Assembly (NCBI GenBank): GCA_938002255.1 | Contig: CALLAL010000002.1 | Span: 1-64,000, forward strand | Origin: an uncultured bacterium | GTDB taxonomy: Bacteria; Desulfobacterota; BSN033; UBA1163 | DNA: 64,000 nucleotides | Reading direction: 5' to 3' | Part shown: positions 27,966 to 35,824 of the stretch, piece after piece | How positions within the stretch are numbered: position 1 is the first letter of the stretch | How the letters are laid out: each line of letters begins with the position of its first letter | Notes under the pieces: model-generated | The model's database searches: none | The model's input: only the letters and a program-made list of their open reading frames with translations | What the model was told of the DNA's origin: nothing | Made by a program: the position numbers and the translations under genes

Positions 27966-28841
27966 TCACGTGATGCTATGGGCTTGAAAGATCTCCCAGC
28001 CTCTCTTATAAACTCTTCTCCTTAAATTTTGGAAGGCCTCATCCGCTTTTTCTTTCGAGAAGAAAATACCGAAAACCGTTGGTCCACTTCCTGTCATGAG
28101 TGTTCCGTTCGCCCCACTCGCCAGGAGCATCTGTTTCATTAAGGGAATCTCCGTATGTTTCTTCGAAACGCCAGGCTCAAGATCGTTTCGAAGAAGCCTA
28201 ACCACTCCTCTTCTGGATTGTAATAACTGATGAAGATTAATACGATATTTTATTTTTGTCAATACAGAATTTTCGTAAGCCCAGCGGGCTGAAACCTCAA
28301 AATTCGGATAAATCAAAATATACCAAAATAATGGTAGTTCAATTTTTCTCAATCTCTCCCCTTTTCCTCTACCTATGGCTGATCCATCCAAGAGGAAAAA
28401 AGGAACATCTGCACCGATGGTTGCGCCTATGGTCATTAACTCTTTACGAGTCAGATTTAACTGAAGAAGCTGGTTTAAGGCTCGAAGGGTGGTCGCTGCA
28501 TTACTGCTCCCTCCCCCGAGACCCGCCCCAAGAGGGATTCTTTTATCAATCTTGACCCTGATACCTCCTTGGTAGGTTGACCGAGTTTTTAAAGAGAGAA
28601 TGGCCTGATGAACAAGATTATCCTTACCGGTTGGAAGATTGGGGTTACTCGTCTCAATCCAAATCCTTTTCCCCGGCATTAAAGAAAAATGAAGAGTATC
28701 ACGGAGGCTAATCTTCTGAAAAACCGTTCTGATTTCATGATATCCATCCTTCCTCTTTCCGAGGATTTCCAACCTTAGATTGACCTTGGCAGGAGATTCC
28801 AAAAGGAGCGTATCGGTCACGTCCCCCCCTTTTTGTCTCAC
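27966..28841 (-). CDS. ispE: 4-diphosphocytidyl-2-C-methyl-D-erythritol kinase
   Basis: This 291-aa GHMP kinase phosphorylates CDP-ME in the MEP isoprenoid pathway. SPAKVNLRLEI opens the fold, the ATP loop PLGAGLGGGSSNAA lies near residue 98-111, and MTGSGPTVFGIF is the third GHMP motif. The GTG at 28841 overlaps the stop of the upstream lipoprotein gene (GTGA); a GTG at 28820 directly after a poly-G stretch is an alternative. A second MEP gene, ispG, is at 41476. Confidence 0.94.
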   Translation of the reverse strand: MRQKGGDVTDTLLLESPAKVNLRLEILGKRKDGYHEIRTVFQKISLRDTLHFSLMPGKRIWIETSNPNLPTGKDNLVHQAILSLKTRSTYQGGIRVKIDKRIPLGAGLGGGSSNAATTLRALNQLLQLNLTRKELMTIGATIGADVPFFLLDGSAIGRGKGERLRKIELPLFWYILIYPNFEVSARWAYENSVLTKIKYRINLHQLLQSRRGVVRLLRNDLEPGVSKKHTEIPLMKQMLLASGANGTLMTGSGPTVFGIFFSKEKADEAFQNLRRRVYKRGWEIFQAHSIT

Positions 28842-29302
28842 TTAGAAGGAGGAAGAATTTTCATTTCAATCGGTCCAACCCTGATCTCTATCCTCTTGGT
28901 TTCATTTTCTTGAGGAAGAATATAAATGACACTGCTCCACCCCTCTTTGATAAAGGTGAGCATGACATTGTGAAGTTCAAAATTGCTGACCAATCGCCAC
29001 TCATAATTAGGCATCTGTTGTTTAAAAAAGTTGGCTAACCGTTCCATCTCTCCCTTCCCTTCATAGACCAGCAGCCCTGTGCGAGTGGTCCTGGTTTCAT
29101 AAACAAAGGATTCTTTCCGATTGAGTGTCATCCCTGCCGGCAAAGGAATATCATCAAATCGGTAAGTGGTTGCTACCGATGGCTGCCTCTCCGGCTCACG
29201 TTCCCGAACGGTCCGAATAGAGACCAACTCTCCACATCCATAGGTACCCATTAAAAGAGAAAAAACTACTACTGCAAAAATGACATGTGATCCTCGTTTC
29301 AT
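28838..29302 (-). CDS. Putative lipoprotein
   Basis: This 154-aa protein has a signal peptide ending in a lipobox-like GTYGC (Cys 23). The body is a compact alpha/beta domain of unknown function, with a basic pre-region and a closing VGPIEMKILPPSK. The ATG at 29302 follows GGAGG at 8 nt; an in-frame TTG further upstream overlaps that site. It is coupled to ispE by a 4-nt overlap. I do not recognise a named family. Confidence 0.8.
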   Translation of the reverse strand: MKRGSHVIFAVVVFSLLMGTYGCGELVSIRTVREREPERQPSVATTYRFDDIPLPAGMTLNRKESFVYETRTTRTGLLVYEGKGEMERLANFFKQQMPNYEWRLVSNFELHNVMLTFIKEGWSSVIYILPQENETKRIEIRVGPIEMKILPPSK

Positions 29303-29440
29303 TTCCTGTTCCTCCTTCAATTATTTTGGATTATCATAGGAGAGCCATCTTTTTTTTTCAAGAGGGTTGGAATGAGAGACCGTATCATCAATGAGTGGGA
29401 GGATCCATCAGAAGGAAAAATAAGATTTCCATATTTATTT

Positions 29441-29463
29441 AAAAAAAGGGAGCCGAAGCTCCC
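29441..29463 (-). terminator. Intrinsic terminator after the NifU-like gene
   Basis: On the minus strand GGGAGC-TTCG-GCTCCC, a stem with a UUCG tetraloop, is followed by seven T. Confidence 0.92.
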
Positions 29464-29472
29464 CTTTTCCCT

Positions 29473-29691
29473 TTATGCCGTTTCAACGCTCTTGATCTCT
29501 GGAACCTGTTGTTTCAAAACTCTTTCTACCCCCATCTTTAATGTCATCTGGGACATAGGGCATCCTCCACAAGCACCCGTCAAGCGAACCTTCACGACTC
29601 CATCGATCACATCGATTAATTCAACATCTCCACCATCTGCCTGTAACGCAGGTCGAATCTTTTCCAATGCTTTTTCAACACTTTCTCTCAT
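29473..29691 (-). CDS. NifU-like C-terminal domain Fe-S scaffold protein
   Basis: This 72-aa protein is the stand-alone NifU C-terminal (Nfu) domain, which assembles and hands on Fe-S clusters. The ligating CGGCP motif and the LQADGGDVEL strand are present. I place the start at the ATG at 29691, 7 nt after AGGTGA, which gives the usual 70-75 residues; a longer frame to 29757 has no site. Single gene with its own terminator. Confidence 0.92.
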   Translation of the reverse strand: MRESVEKALEKIRPALQADGGDVELIDVIDGVVKVRLTGACGGCPMSQMTLKMGVERVLKQQVPEIKSVETA

Positions 29692-29781
29692 CTCATCCTC
29701 ACCTCCTCCCCTCTGAACTTCGTCCCCCTCTAATTCGTCTAATTCCATTATTATCATAACATATTTTATCGGATTGTCGAC

Positions 29782-29808
29782 AAAAAAAGCCTTTTAGGAG
29801 AGAAGGCT
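29782..29808 (-). terminator. Intrinsic terminator ending the riboswitch-controlled unit
   Basis: AGCCTT pairs with AAGGCT, followed by seven T on the minus strand. It lies 60 nt after the second Cys4 gene. Confidence 0.88.
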
Positions 29809-29867
29809 CAACCCAAGAGACTTAGATCCGTCTCAAAATCTCACCCCGTCCAGATACGATCACGATT

Positions 29868-30044
29868 TTAATCTCCCTCTTCTAATTTATACCGGAGGTA
29901 TCGCTTGAGGGCGTCGGTTCGATCACAGAACGACTTATCCCCTTCACAGGTCGTGCTTCCGTTATCGATGTCGCAGATACCGATTCCCTTACCCATGCCT
30001 AAACCTTCCGGTCGTCTGAAGAGAGGGCATTGCTCCTCTACCAT
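29868..30044 (-). CDS. Small Cys4 protein B (58 aa)
   Basis: This 58-aa soluble protein has Cys 6, 24, 33 and 40 in the pattern C-x17-CD[IL]D-x5-C-x-GD-x3-C, the same spacing as the gene just upstream. GGAGG lies 9 nt before its ATG, and its start overlaps the upstream stop by 7 nt. Four cysteines in a short basic protein suggest a metal (Zn or Fe-S) site; that is inference. No known family name comes to mind. It is the second gene of a sigma-54/c-di-GMP riboswitch unit. Confidence 0.75.
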   Translation of the reverse strand: MVEEQCPLFRRPEGLGMGKGIGICDIDNGSTTCEGDKSFCDRTDALKRYLRYKLEEGD

Positions 30045-30229
30045 TCAGTCTTTCCTCCCTTTCTCTTTTCCGAAACTAAATGTTTCCTCAAGAGACTTAT
30101 TTTTTTACAAGATTGAAGATCACCCCTACATAGAATCCAGTCGTGATCGAGATCACAATATCCTCTAAAGGAACTCCTATCTGAATTTCCAACTGCCCGG
30201 TAAAAAGAACATCGTTTTGTCGATAACAT
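30038..30229 (-). CDS. Small Cys4 protein A (63 aa)
   Basis: This 63-aa protein, read from the ATG at 30229 (AAAGGA 8 nt upstream), has Cys 7, 25, 34 and 41 with spacing identical to protein B and shared CDLD and RGD/EGD positions. A start three codons earlier (30238) abuts the Shine-Dalgarno site. Its start is only about 22 nt after the U-run of a terminator, so expression depends on read-through set by the riboswitch. The C-terminal third is Lys/Arg-rich. Function is unknown; a c-di-GMP-controlled metal-binding regulator or accessory factor is a guess. Confidence 0.75.
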   Translation of the reverse strand: MLSTKRCSFYRAVGNSDRSSFRGYCDLDHDWILCRGDLQSCKKISLLRKHLVSEKRKGGKTEW

Positions 30230-30250
30230 CTTGATCATCCTTTCTGATTG

Positions 30251-30286
30251 AAATAAAAAAGCCCGTGGTAAAAAGCTGCACGGGCT
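30251..30286 (-). terminator. Riboswitch expression-platform terminator
   Basis: AGCCCGTG pairs with CACGGGCT across an 11-nt loop, followed by TTTTTTATTT. It lies 71 nt after the aptamer and directly before the first Cys4 gene. Confidence 0.92.
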
Positions 30287-30356
30287 TCCGATGATCTATT
30301 ATTCTCCGACAGCGAACAGGGAGGGAACCGAAGGGAAAATAAACCTGTCCGTTCTT

Positions 30357-30555
30357 AGTCAGAGGTTTCGGCAACCCGGCTATCCCTTTGGAGTGGGACC
30401 CCTGCTTGCATGCCATAGTATCGGCCAATCTCTGTAATTGGAAGATTTGGACTGGACTACACTCTTGCATGCAAGCACTCCCGCGCTCGGAAGCGCAGGC
30501 GTGGCTTTCCGCCCCACGATTGCTCGTGGTTTGGCTTTATCGATCCTATCTGACT
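30357..30555 (-). ncRNA. Cyclic-di-GMP-I (GEMM-I) riboswitch aptamer with extended P2
   Basis: P1 is formed by AGTCAGA (30555-30549) and TCTGACT (30363-30357). P1b is CCACGA-GCAA-TCGTGG (30529-30514) with a GNRA loop. Conserved joining stretches AAACC, GCGGAAAGCCACG and TAGCCGGGTTGCCG match the class. Mapped on the Vibrio Vc2 aptamer from memory, the ligand residues G20, A47 and C92 are kept, and the G21-C46 pair appears as C21-G46, a compensatory change. G at 20 favours c-di-GMP over cGAMP. P2 is unusually long, with a perfect 10-bp helix GCTTGCATGC/GCATGCAAGC (30476-30467 with 30413-30404). Confidence 0.85.
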
Positions 30556-30576
30556 ATCTTCTTGATGATATGAATC

Positions 30577-30593
30577 AGCAATTTCGGTGCCAG
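30577..30593 (-). promoter_or_regulatory. Sigma-54 promoter of the riboswitch unit
   Basis: CTGGCAC-N5-TTGCT on the minus strand matches the -24/-12 consensus with correct spacing. The predicted start near 30566 is about 11 nt before the aptamer P1 strand. The sigma factor gene rpoN is in this window. An enhancer-binding activator would be required; none is encoded nearby. Confidence 0.8.
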
Positions 30594-30712
30594 TGGTCTG
30601 TTCTTATTCTAACTACTTGAAATGATAAGAGTTTGAAAAAATAGAGGCCTTTGAATAGGAAAATGGATTGACTATTTGTGACCGGTTGAAGAAGAATTTA
30701 ATCAGAAAAAGA

Positions 30713-31078
30713 TCAACGAAGAACCCACTCTGGAATGAAATATCTCTCGTCAGGGGTTAATTTTCTTGAAAACTTGCCTGTGCCATCGGAGTCTAAAAGA
30801 AGGTAATCCATGGGAGGAATTTGATCACTATCTACAGCATAGGCAAAAATCTTTCCGTTTCCACTGAGCCTTGCAACATGACCTCCGTTTGGAGTGTAAA
30901 ATTTCTCAATAATCACTTCTGCTCCATCCACTGTTCGAATTGAAATGGAATAAGGAGTGATGCCACTCAACTCAGGAACTGGCCATCCCTCTTTTCGGAA
31001 TTCTTCGGCGATGGAAATCATCGGGAATGATACCATCCAGAGAAGTAGATATATAGGAAAAGGAAAAAATTTAATCAT
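30713..31078 (-). CDS. Secreted hypothetical protein
   Basis: This 121-aa protein has a signal peptide (about residues 1-24, cleavage after ISIA) and a small beta-rich body containing LSGNGKIFAYAVDSD and LLDSDGTGKFSRKL. The repeated DSDxxxxK look could bind a metal ion, but no EF-hand is complete. I recognise no family. It lies 45 nt after trxB on the same strand and 120 nt before the sigma-54 promoter. Confidence 0.75.
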   Translation of the reverse strand: MIKFFPFPIYLLLWMVSFPMISIAEEFRKEGWPVPELSGITPYSISIRTVDGAEVIIEKFYTPNGGHVARLSGNGKIFAYAVDSDQIPPMDYLLLDSDGTGKFSRKLTPDERYFIPEWVLR

Positions 31079-31123
31079 CGATCATTGACCATCGCCTGCT
31101 AATCATGAACCATCACAAAGGCA

Positions 31124-32059
31124 CTACTTCTCTTCTTCCAGATATTTCTCGGCTGCAACAGCCGCTGTGGCTCCATCTCCTACAGAGGTTGAAATCTGGC
31201 GAAGCAATTTTTTCCTGCAATCTCCAGCAGCAAAGATTCCTTTGAGGGAGGTTTCGCAATTCTCATTTGTAAGAATATACCCTTCGCGATCCATTTGGAC
31301 CAGGTCCTTTAAAAATTGGGTTCGGGGCATCAGGCCTATGAAAAGAAAAGCGCCCTCGACCTCCATCTCTGTCATTTCACCTGTCTTTACATTCTTCACA
31401 ACAACCGAACGAACGACATCATCTCCTTTAATCTCCTCCACAACAGAGTTCCAGAGAAATTTGATCTTCGGGTGACTCATAGCTCGTTCCTGATAAATCT
31501 TTGTCGCCCGAAGTGCGTCCCTGCGATGAATAATGGTCAACTCTTTGACGAATTTCGTTAGAAAAAGCGCCTCGGTGAGTGCGGAGTCCCCCCCTCCAAC
31601 AACGACAATGCGGCTATCTTTGAAAAAAGCCCCGTCACAGGTAGCACAGTAGGAAATTCCCTTCCCCTTAAACTCCTCTTCCCCCGGAACACCCAGTTTA
31701 CGATATTCCGTGCCAGTGCAGATGATGAGTGCTCGGCAAAAATAATCACCCCCGTACGTTTTCACCTTTTTACGTTCGTTTTCTATGGAAACTTCCAAGA
31801 CCTCATCATTAATGGTTTCCATGCCGAACCGTTTTGCCTGTTCTTCCATCAATCGGCTCAACGCCTCTCCACTCACTCCCTGCGGGAATCCCGGATAATT
31901 CTCTATCTGTTCGGTGGTCATCATCTGTCCCCCGAAAATGCCACTTTCGATCAGAAGCGTTTTCAACCTTGCCCTCGATGTATAAAGTCCAGCAGTCAGA
32001 CCCGCTGGTCCTCCTCCGATAATAACCACGTCATAAAGTCCCTTCTCTTCGGTTCCCAT
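31124..32059 (-). CDS. trxB: Thioredoxin-disulfide reductase
   Basis: This 311-aa flavoenzyme reduces thioredoxin with NADPH. FAD loop GGGPAG is at 15-20, the redox pair is Cys 138/Cys 141 (CATC), the NADPH loop GGGDSA follows, and GIFAAGDCR closes the FAD site. Full length and divergent from ndk. Confidence 0.95.
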   Translation of the reverse strand: MGTEEKGLYDVVIIGGGPAGLTAGLYTSRARLKTLLIESGIFGGQMMTTEQIENYPGFPQGVSGEALSRLMEEQAKRFGMETINDEVLEVSIENERKKVKTYGGDYFCRALIICTGTEYRKLGVPGEEEFKGKGISYCATCDGAFFKDSRIVVVGGGDSALTEALFLTKFVKELTIIHRRDALRATKIYQERAMSHPKIKFLWNSVVEEIKGDDVVRSVVVKNVKTGEMTEMEVEGAFLFIGLMPRTQFLKDLVQMDREGYILTNENCETSLKGIFAAGDCRKKLLRQISTSVGDGATAAVAAEKYLEEEK

Positions 32060-32228
32060 CCAAATCTCTCCTGTTTCTGAATTGATCTATGTATAGTCGA
32101 AGGAAGGCGGCTTTGTCAACTTTTGCTGGCCGTTTCGGTAGACATGACAAGAGATTCTCACCCTCACCTTGACAAGAAAGATTACAGGAAGATAGATTAT
32201 ACAAAAATGATCTATATGGGAGGCGCAT

Positions 32229-32648
32229 GTGGAAAGAACTTTATCAATTGTTAAACCAGATGGGGTGAGCAAGAAATTGATTGGAGAGGTGATTAAACGC
32301 TTTGAGAGCCATGGGCTTCGGGTCATTGGACTGAAGATGATCTGGATGAACAAAAAAGAAGCAGAGGGATTTTATGCCGTTCATCGGGGAAAATCTTTCT
32401 ACGAGAGCCTGACCAACTTTATGTCCTCAGGTCCTTCTGTGGTAATGGTCCTGGAGGGGGAAAACGCCATTTCAAAAACGAGGGAATTGATGGGTGCCAC
32501 AGACCCCAAAAAAGCTGAAGAAGGAACCCTCAGACGTCAGTACGCCTCGAACATTGAACAGAATATTGTCCATGGTTCAGACGCACCTGAAACGGCTGCC
32601 TCTGAAATCAGTTACTTTTTCAATGCCCTGGAGATCTTTCCTCTTTGA
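32229..32648 (+). CDS. ndk: Nucleoside diphosphate kinase
   Basis: This 139-aa enzyme balances NTP pools by moving the gamma phosphate through His 115 (NIVHGSD). TLSIVKPDGV opens the protein. It starts with GTG at 32229, 5 nt after GGGAGG. The stop overlaps the rlmN start as TTGA. Confidence 0.96.
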   Translation: MERTLSIVKPDGVSKKLIGEVIKRFESHGLRVIGLKMIWMNKKEAEGFYAVHRGKSFYESLTNFMSSGPSVVMVLEGENAISKTRELMGATDPKKAEEGTLRRQYASNIEQNIVHGSDAPETAASEISYFFNALEIFPL

Positions 32649-33694
32649 GCATCCCAAAAATTGATCTCAAGAATTTAAGTCCCTTGGAATTAGAGTATTT
32701 CATCTCTTCCCTTGGAAAGGAACGGTACCGGAGCCTTCAGATCCTGAGATGGCTCTATCTCAAAGGCGCTGAAACCTTTGAAGAGATGACCAATCTCTCT
32801 AAATCGTTCCGTCAGGCCCTGGAGCAGGTCAGTTTCATATCCATCCTCCATCCCACTTACGTCGAAGAGAGTCGGGATGGAACGAAAAAATTTCTCTTCC
32901 AGCTTGAGGATGGGCATCGAATCGAAAGCGTTCTCATCCCGGAGAAAAGGCGCCTCACCCTCTGTGTTTCCACTCAGGCTGGATGTGCCATGGGATGCCG
33001 TTTTTGCCTTACCGGTCAGATGGGATTTAAAAGGAATCTTAGCACCGCAGAGATCATCAATCAGATTCTCTCGGTAAGAAAGACCCTTCCCCCTCAAACC
33101 TCTATTACGAATATTGTATTGATGGGAATGGGAGAACCTCTCAATAATTATGAGAATACCTTAAGGGCAGTTATCCTGATGACACATCCTGAAGCTTTTA
33201 AATTCTCATCTCGAAGGGTCACCCTTTCAACGGTAGGCCTCTTGCCCCAACTTGAACAATTGATGAAAGAGACGGTCCGTTTCCGGCTGGCTATTTCTCT
33301 TAATGCCTCAAATGAAGAGACCCGTAGCCGTTTGATGCCGAGTAATCGCCACCACCCCATGAAGAAGGTCTTAGAACTCTGCCGAACATTTCCCCTTCCC
33401 CCTCGAGTCCGTATCACCTTCGAATATGTGATGATCGAAGGGGAAAACGACTCTCCTGAAGATGCTAAGAATCTCTTGAAACTTTTAAAAGGGATCCCAT
33501 CTAAAGTGAATCTCATCCCTCTGAATGAAGCCCCTAACATTCCCTTCCGTAAACCTCCAGAAGAAAAAATTCTCACCTTTCAGGAAATCCTGATGAAAGG
33601 AGGGGTAACCGCCATTGTCCGAGCGAGCAAAGGCGCTGACATCTCTGCGGCCTGCGGCCAACTCCAGGGCAAACCAATGATCACACACCCATAA
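32645..33694 (+). CDS. rlmN: 23S rRNA (adenine2503-C2) / tRNA methyltransferase RlmN
   Basis: This 349-aa radical SAM enzyme methylates A2503 of 23S rRNA and A37 of some tRNAs. The 4Fe-4S ligands are Cys 114, 118 and 121 (CAMGCRFC). The catalytic cysteine near the C-terminus lies in SAACGQL. The start is TTG, overlapping the ndk stop, and no ATG fits better. Confidence 0.95.
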   Translation: MSIPKIDLKNLSPLELEYFISSLGKERYRSLQILRWLYLKGAETFEEMTNLSKSFRQALEQVSFISILHPTYVEESRDGTKKFLFQLEDGHRIESVLIPEKRRLTLCVSTQAGCAMGCRFCLTGQMGFKRNLSTAEIINQILSVRKTLPPQTSITNIVLMGMGEPLNNYENTLRAVILMTHPEAFKFSSRRVTLSTVGLLPQLEQLMKETVRFRLAISLNASNEETRSRLMPSNRHHPMKKVLELCRTFPLPPRVRITFEYVMIEGENDSPEDAKNLLKLLKGIPSKVNLIPLNEAPNIPFRKPPEEKILTFQEILMKGGVTAIVRASKGADISAACGQLQGKPMITHP

Positions 33695-33760
33695 ATGCCC
33701 CTCTCTTTCCCCCCCCCACCCCTTAGGATTTCTACGGACCCCGTTTCACACATGGTTGGT

Positions 33761-33789
33761 TTGACAGGTTAGAACAAATCGATTACCAT
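33761..33789 (+). promoter_or_regulatory. Sigma-70-type promoter before mtnP
   Basis: TTGACA (33761-33766), 17-nt spacer, TACCAT (33784-33789). The distance to the mtnP start is 29 nt. Confidence 0.6.
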
Positions 33790-33818
33790 AAGTTTCGATC
33801 AACACAGGGAGGATGAAT

Positions 33819-34679
33819 ATGACAGAAAAGATGGTTGGAGTGATCGGGGGATCAGGTCTTTATGAAATGGAAGGACTTGAAGGTATAGAAGAAATCTCTC
33901 TCACCACCCCTTTTGGAAATCCCTCGGACTCGATTGTGATCGGGCGTCTTGAGGGGGTAAAGATCGCCTTTTTACCCCGTCATGGCAAGGGACATCGCAT
34001 CCAGCCTTCATCTCTTAATTTCAGGGCTAACATCTATGCCATGAAGAAATTGGGAGTGCAGTGGATTATCGGCGTGAGCGCTGTGGGATCCATGAAGGAG
34101 CACATCCATCCAGGGGATATGGTGATTCCCAACCAATTCATTGACCGGACCGTTGGTCGTCCAAACACCTTCTTTAGTGATGGCGTGGTCTGTCACATCA
34201 GCTTTGCCGATCCAGTCTGCCCTACCCTGAGCCAGATCCTTGGAAAAGCCGGTGAAGAGGTCGGGGCTACCGTCCACAAAGAGGGGACTTATATCTGTAT
34301 TGAAGGACCACAGTTCTCCACGCGGGCAGAGTCCCGTTTATACCGTTCCTGGGGTGTTGATGTGATTGGGATGACCAATCTCCCCGAAGCACGGCTTGCT
34401 CGTGAGGCAGAAATCTGTTATGCCACCCTCGCATTTGCCACAGATTATGACTGCTGGCACCAGGAGGCAGGAGACGTTTCCATCGGCGATGTTCTTCGAA
34501 TCCTTGCCCAGAGCGTACGCATAGCTAAGAGTACCATACGAAAAGCTATCCAATCCTTACCTGAAAAAAGGGAGTGCCTCTGTGCCACCGCATTGAAACA
34601 CGCCCTGATTACGAGCAAGAAGTTGATTCCTGAAAAGACCAAAAAGGATTTAGAACCGATTATTGGTAAGTATTTGTAG
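33819..34679 (+). CDS. mtnP: S-methyl-5'-thioadenosine phosphorylase
   Basis: This 286-aa enzyme splits methylthioadenosine to adenine and methylthioribose 1-phosphate. [12 protein letters not shown] at the N-terminus, [20 protein letters not shown] and [12 protein letters not shown] are the phosphate and base site stretches. The later [18 protein letters not shown] with the DYDCWH segment marks the MTA rather than the general purine phosphorylase type. The ATG at 33819 is 7 nt after GGAGG; one at 33813 is too close. A MtnX-like phosphatase domain is encoded 1.7 kb downstream. Confidence 0.93.
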   Translation: MTEKMVGVIGGSGLYEMEGLEGIEEISLTTPFGNPSDSIVIGRLEGVKIAFLPRHGKGHRIQPSSLNFRANIYAMKKLGVQWIIGVSAVGSMKEHIHPGDMVIPNQFIDRTVGRPNTFFSDGVVCHISFADPVCPTLSQILGKAGEEVGATVHKEGTYICIEGPQFSTRAESRLYRSWGVDVIGMTNLPEARLAREAEICYATLAFATDYDCWHQEAGDVSIGDVLRILAQSVRIAKSTIRKAIQSLPEKRECLCATALKHALITSKKLIPEKTKKDLEPIIGKYL

Positions 34680-34693
34680 AAAAAAACACATGG

Positions 34694-34748
34694 TCCCCCC
34701 TCTTCCCATCCCACTCCCCCGATGGGGAGAGGGGAAGGGTGAGGGGAG
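34694..34748 (+). repeat. REP-like GC-rich palindromic repeat, copy B
   Basis: It has the stem CTCCCC/GGGGAG around CGAT and the tail GGGGAAGGGTGAGGGGAG, similar to the copy at 2049-2085. It fills the gap after mtnP, and its tail is the Shine-Dalgarno stretch for the gene at 34749. Confidence 0.6.
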
Positions 34749-35213
34749 ATGAAGTTCATTGCGGATCGGACACTCGGAAAACTCGTTAAACAATTGAGAA
34801 TGCTTGGCTATGATACGCTTTATTTTCAGGGAGATGATTTTCATCGCCTCCTCCATCTGGCCCGTGAGGAAGAACGGATCATTCTGACTCGTAGCAGGAA
34901 ACTGGCAGCAAGACGCCCCAGAGATCGTATCCTCACAATCATGGAAGATCTACCCTCACGGCAACTTGAAGAGATGATTCAAAAAGCTTCTCTTCAACTT
35001 GACGAGAACCTTCTCTTCAGCCGATGCCTTCTCTGCAATGATCCTCTCAAGGAAATCTCTCGACCTGAGGTAGAGGGCAAGGTGCCCGATTTCATCTTTT
35101 CCCAGCAGAAAGATTTCTATGGTTGCCCCACCTGTAAAAGGATCTACTGGCCAGGGACACACTTGAGGACCATGGTTCAAAAAGTCGAAGGTTTAAAGAA
35201 GATTGGACAGTAA
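34749..35213 (+). CDS. Mut7-C RNase domain protein with zinc ribbon
   Basis: This 154-aa protein has the PIN-like Mut7-C fold (residues 1-80; FIADRTLGKLVKQLRMLGYD with acidic residues typical of the nuclease site) and a C-terminal zinc ribbon with Cys 93, 96, 126 and 129. It is predicted to cut RNA, but the target is unknown. It ends 1 nt before rsmD. Confidence 0.9.
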   Translation: MKFIADRTLGKLVKQLRMLGYDTLYFQGDDFHRLLHLAREEERIILTRSRKLAARRPRDRILTIMEDLPSRQLEEMIQKASLQLDENLLFSRCLLCNDPLKEISRPEVEGKVPDFIFSQQKDFYGCPTCKRIYWPGTHLRTMVQKVEGLKKIGQ

Positions 35214-35214
35214 G

Positions 35215-35787
35215 ATGCGGATCATTAGCGGAACATCAAAGGGGCGGAAGTTGACAACCCTTAAAGGGCCTTTCTTACGTCCAACCTCAGATCGGGTTAA
35301 AGAATCCATCTTCAATATCCTGGGTGAAAACGTTGAAGGAAAGATCATTCTCGATCTTTTTGCCGGCACAGGCAATTTAGGAATCGAAGCCCTGAGTCGG
35401 GGTGCCAAAAAAGCTGTTTTCGTTGAAAGGGCAAGAGAGGCTCTGAGAACGATACAGAACAATCTCCTCCAGTGCGGGTTTTTCAACCAGGCGGAGATCC
35501 TTCCGAAAGACGTGAGCCGGGCCATTGGAATTCTTGAAGAACGAGGAGAATCGTTTGATCTCATTTTAATGGATCCTCCTTACGAACAAGGTTGGGTGGA
35601 AAGAACCATCCTAAAACTCAATAACGCTCCGATTTATCATGAAGATTCCTTACTGGTGATTGAGCATAGTCGACGCGAACCTTTGCCGGAAAAGATGGGA
35701 AGATGGGTCCTGTTGAAACAGAGAAAGATAGGAGATACCCTTATCTCCATATTAAAATGTTCGGGCAGGTCTCAGGAGGACCCATGA
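35215..35787 (+). CDS. rsmD: 16S rRNA (guanine966-N2)-methyltransferase RsmD
   Basis: This 190-aa SAM-dependent enzyme modifies G966 of 16S rRNA. It opens MRIISGTSKGRKL, has the SAM loop DLFAGTGNLGIEAL, and the catalytic DPPY motif. I start at the ATG at 35215, just after the preceding stop; a TTG four codons earlier lies inside that gene. The pairing with coaD is conserved in many bacteria. Confidence 0.95.
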   Translation: MRIISGTSKGRKLTTLKGPFLRPTSDRVKESIFNILGENVEGKIILDLFAGTGNLGIEALSRGAKKAVFVERAREALRTIQNNLLQCGFFNQAEILPKDVSRAIGILEERGESFDLILMDPPYEQGWVERTILKLNNAPIYHEDSLLVIEHSRREPLPEKMGRWVLLKQRKIGDTLISILKCSGRSQEDP

Positions 35788-35824
35788 CATGACGAAAGGA
35801 AGAAAGAAAGGAGATCAGACGCAT

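Noticed and set aside
30177-30470. 97-aa minus-strand frame across the riboswitch region
   Set aside because: It runs through the aptamer, the terminator hairpin and the start of the Cys4 gene; its sequence is low-quality and the RNA structure explains the conservation better.
30357-30555. cGAMP-specific (GEMM-Ib) riboswitch reading
   Set aside because: That variant carries A at position 20; the aligned base here is G, so c-di-GMP is favoured.
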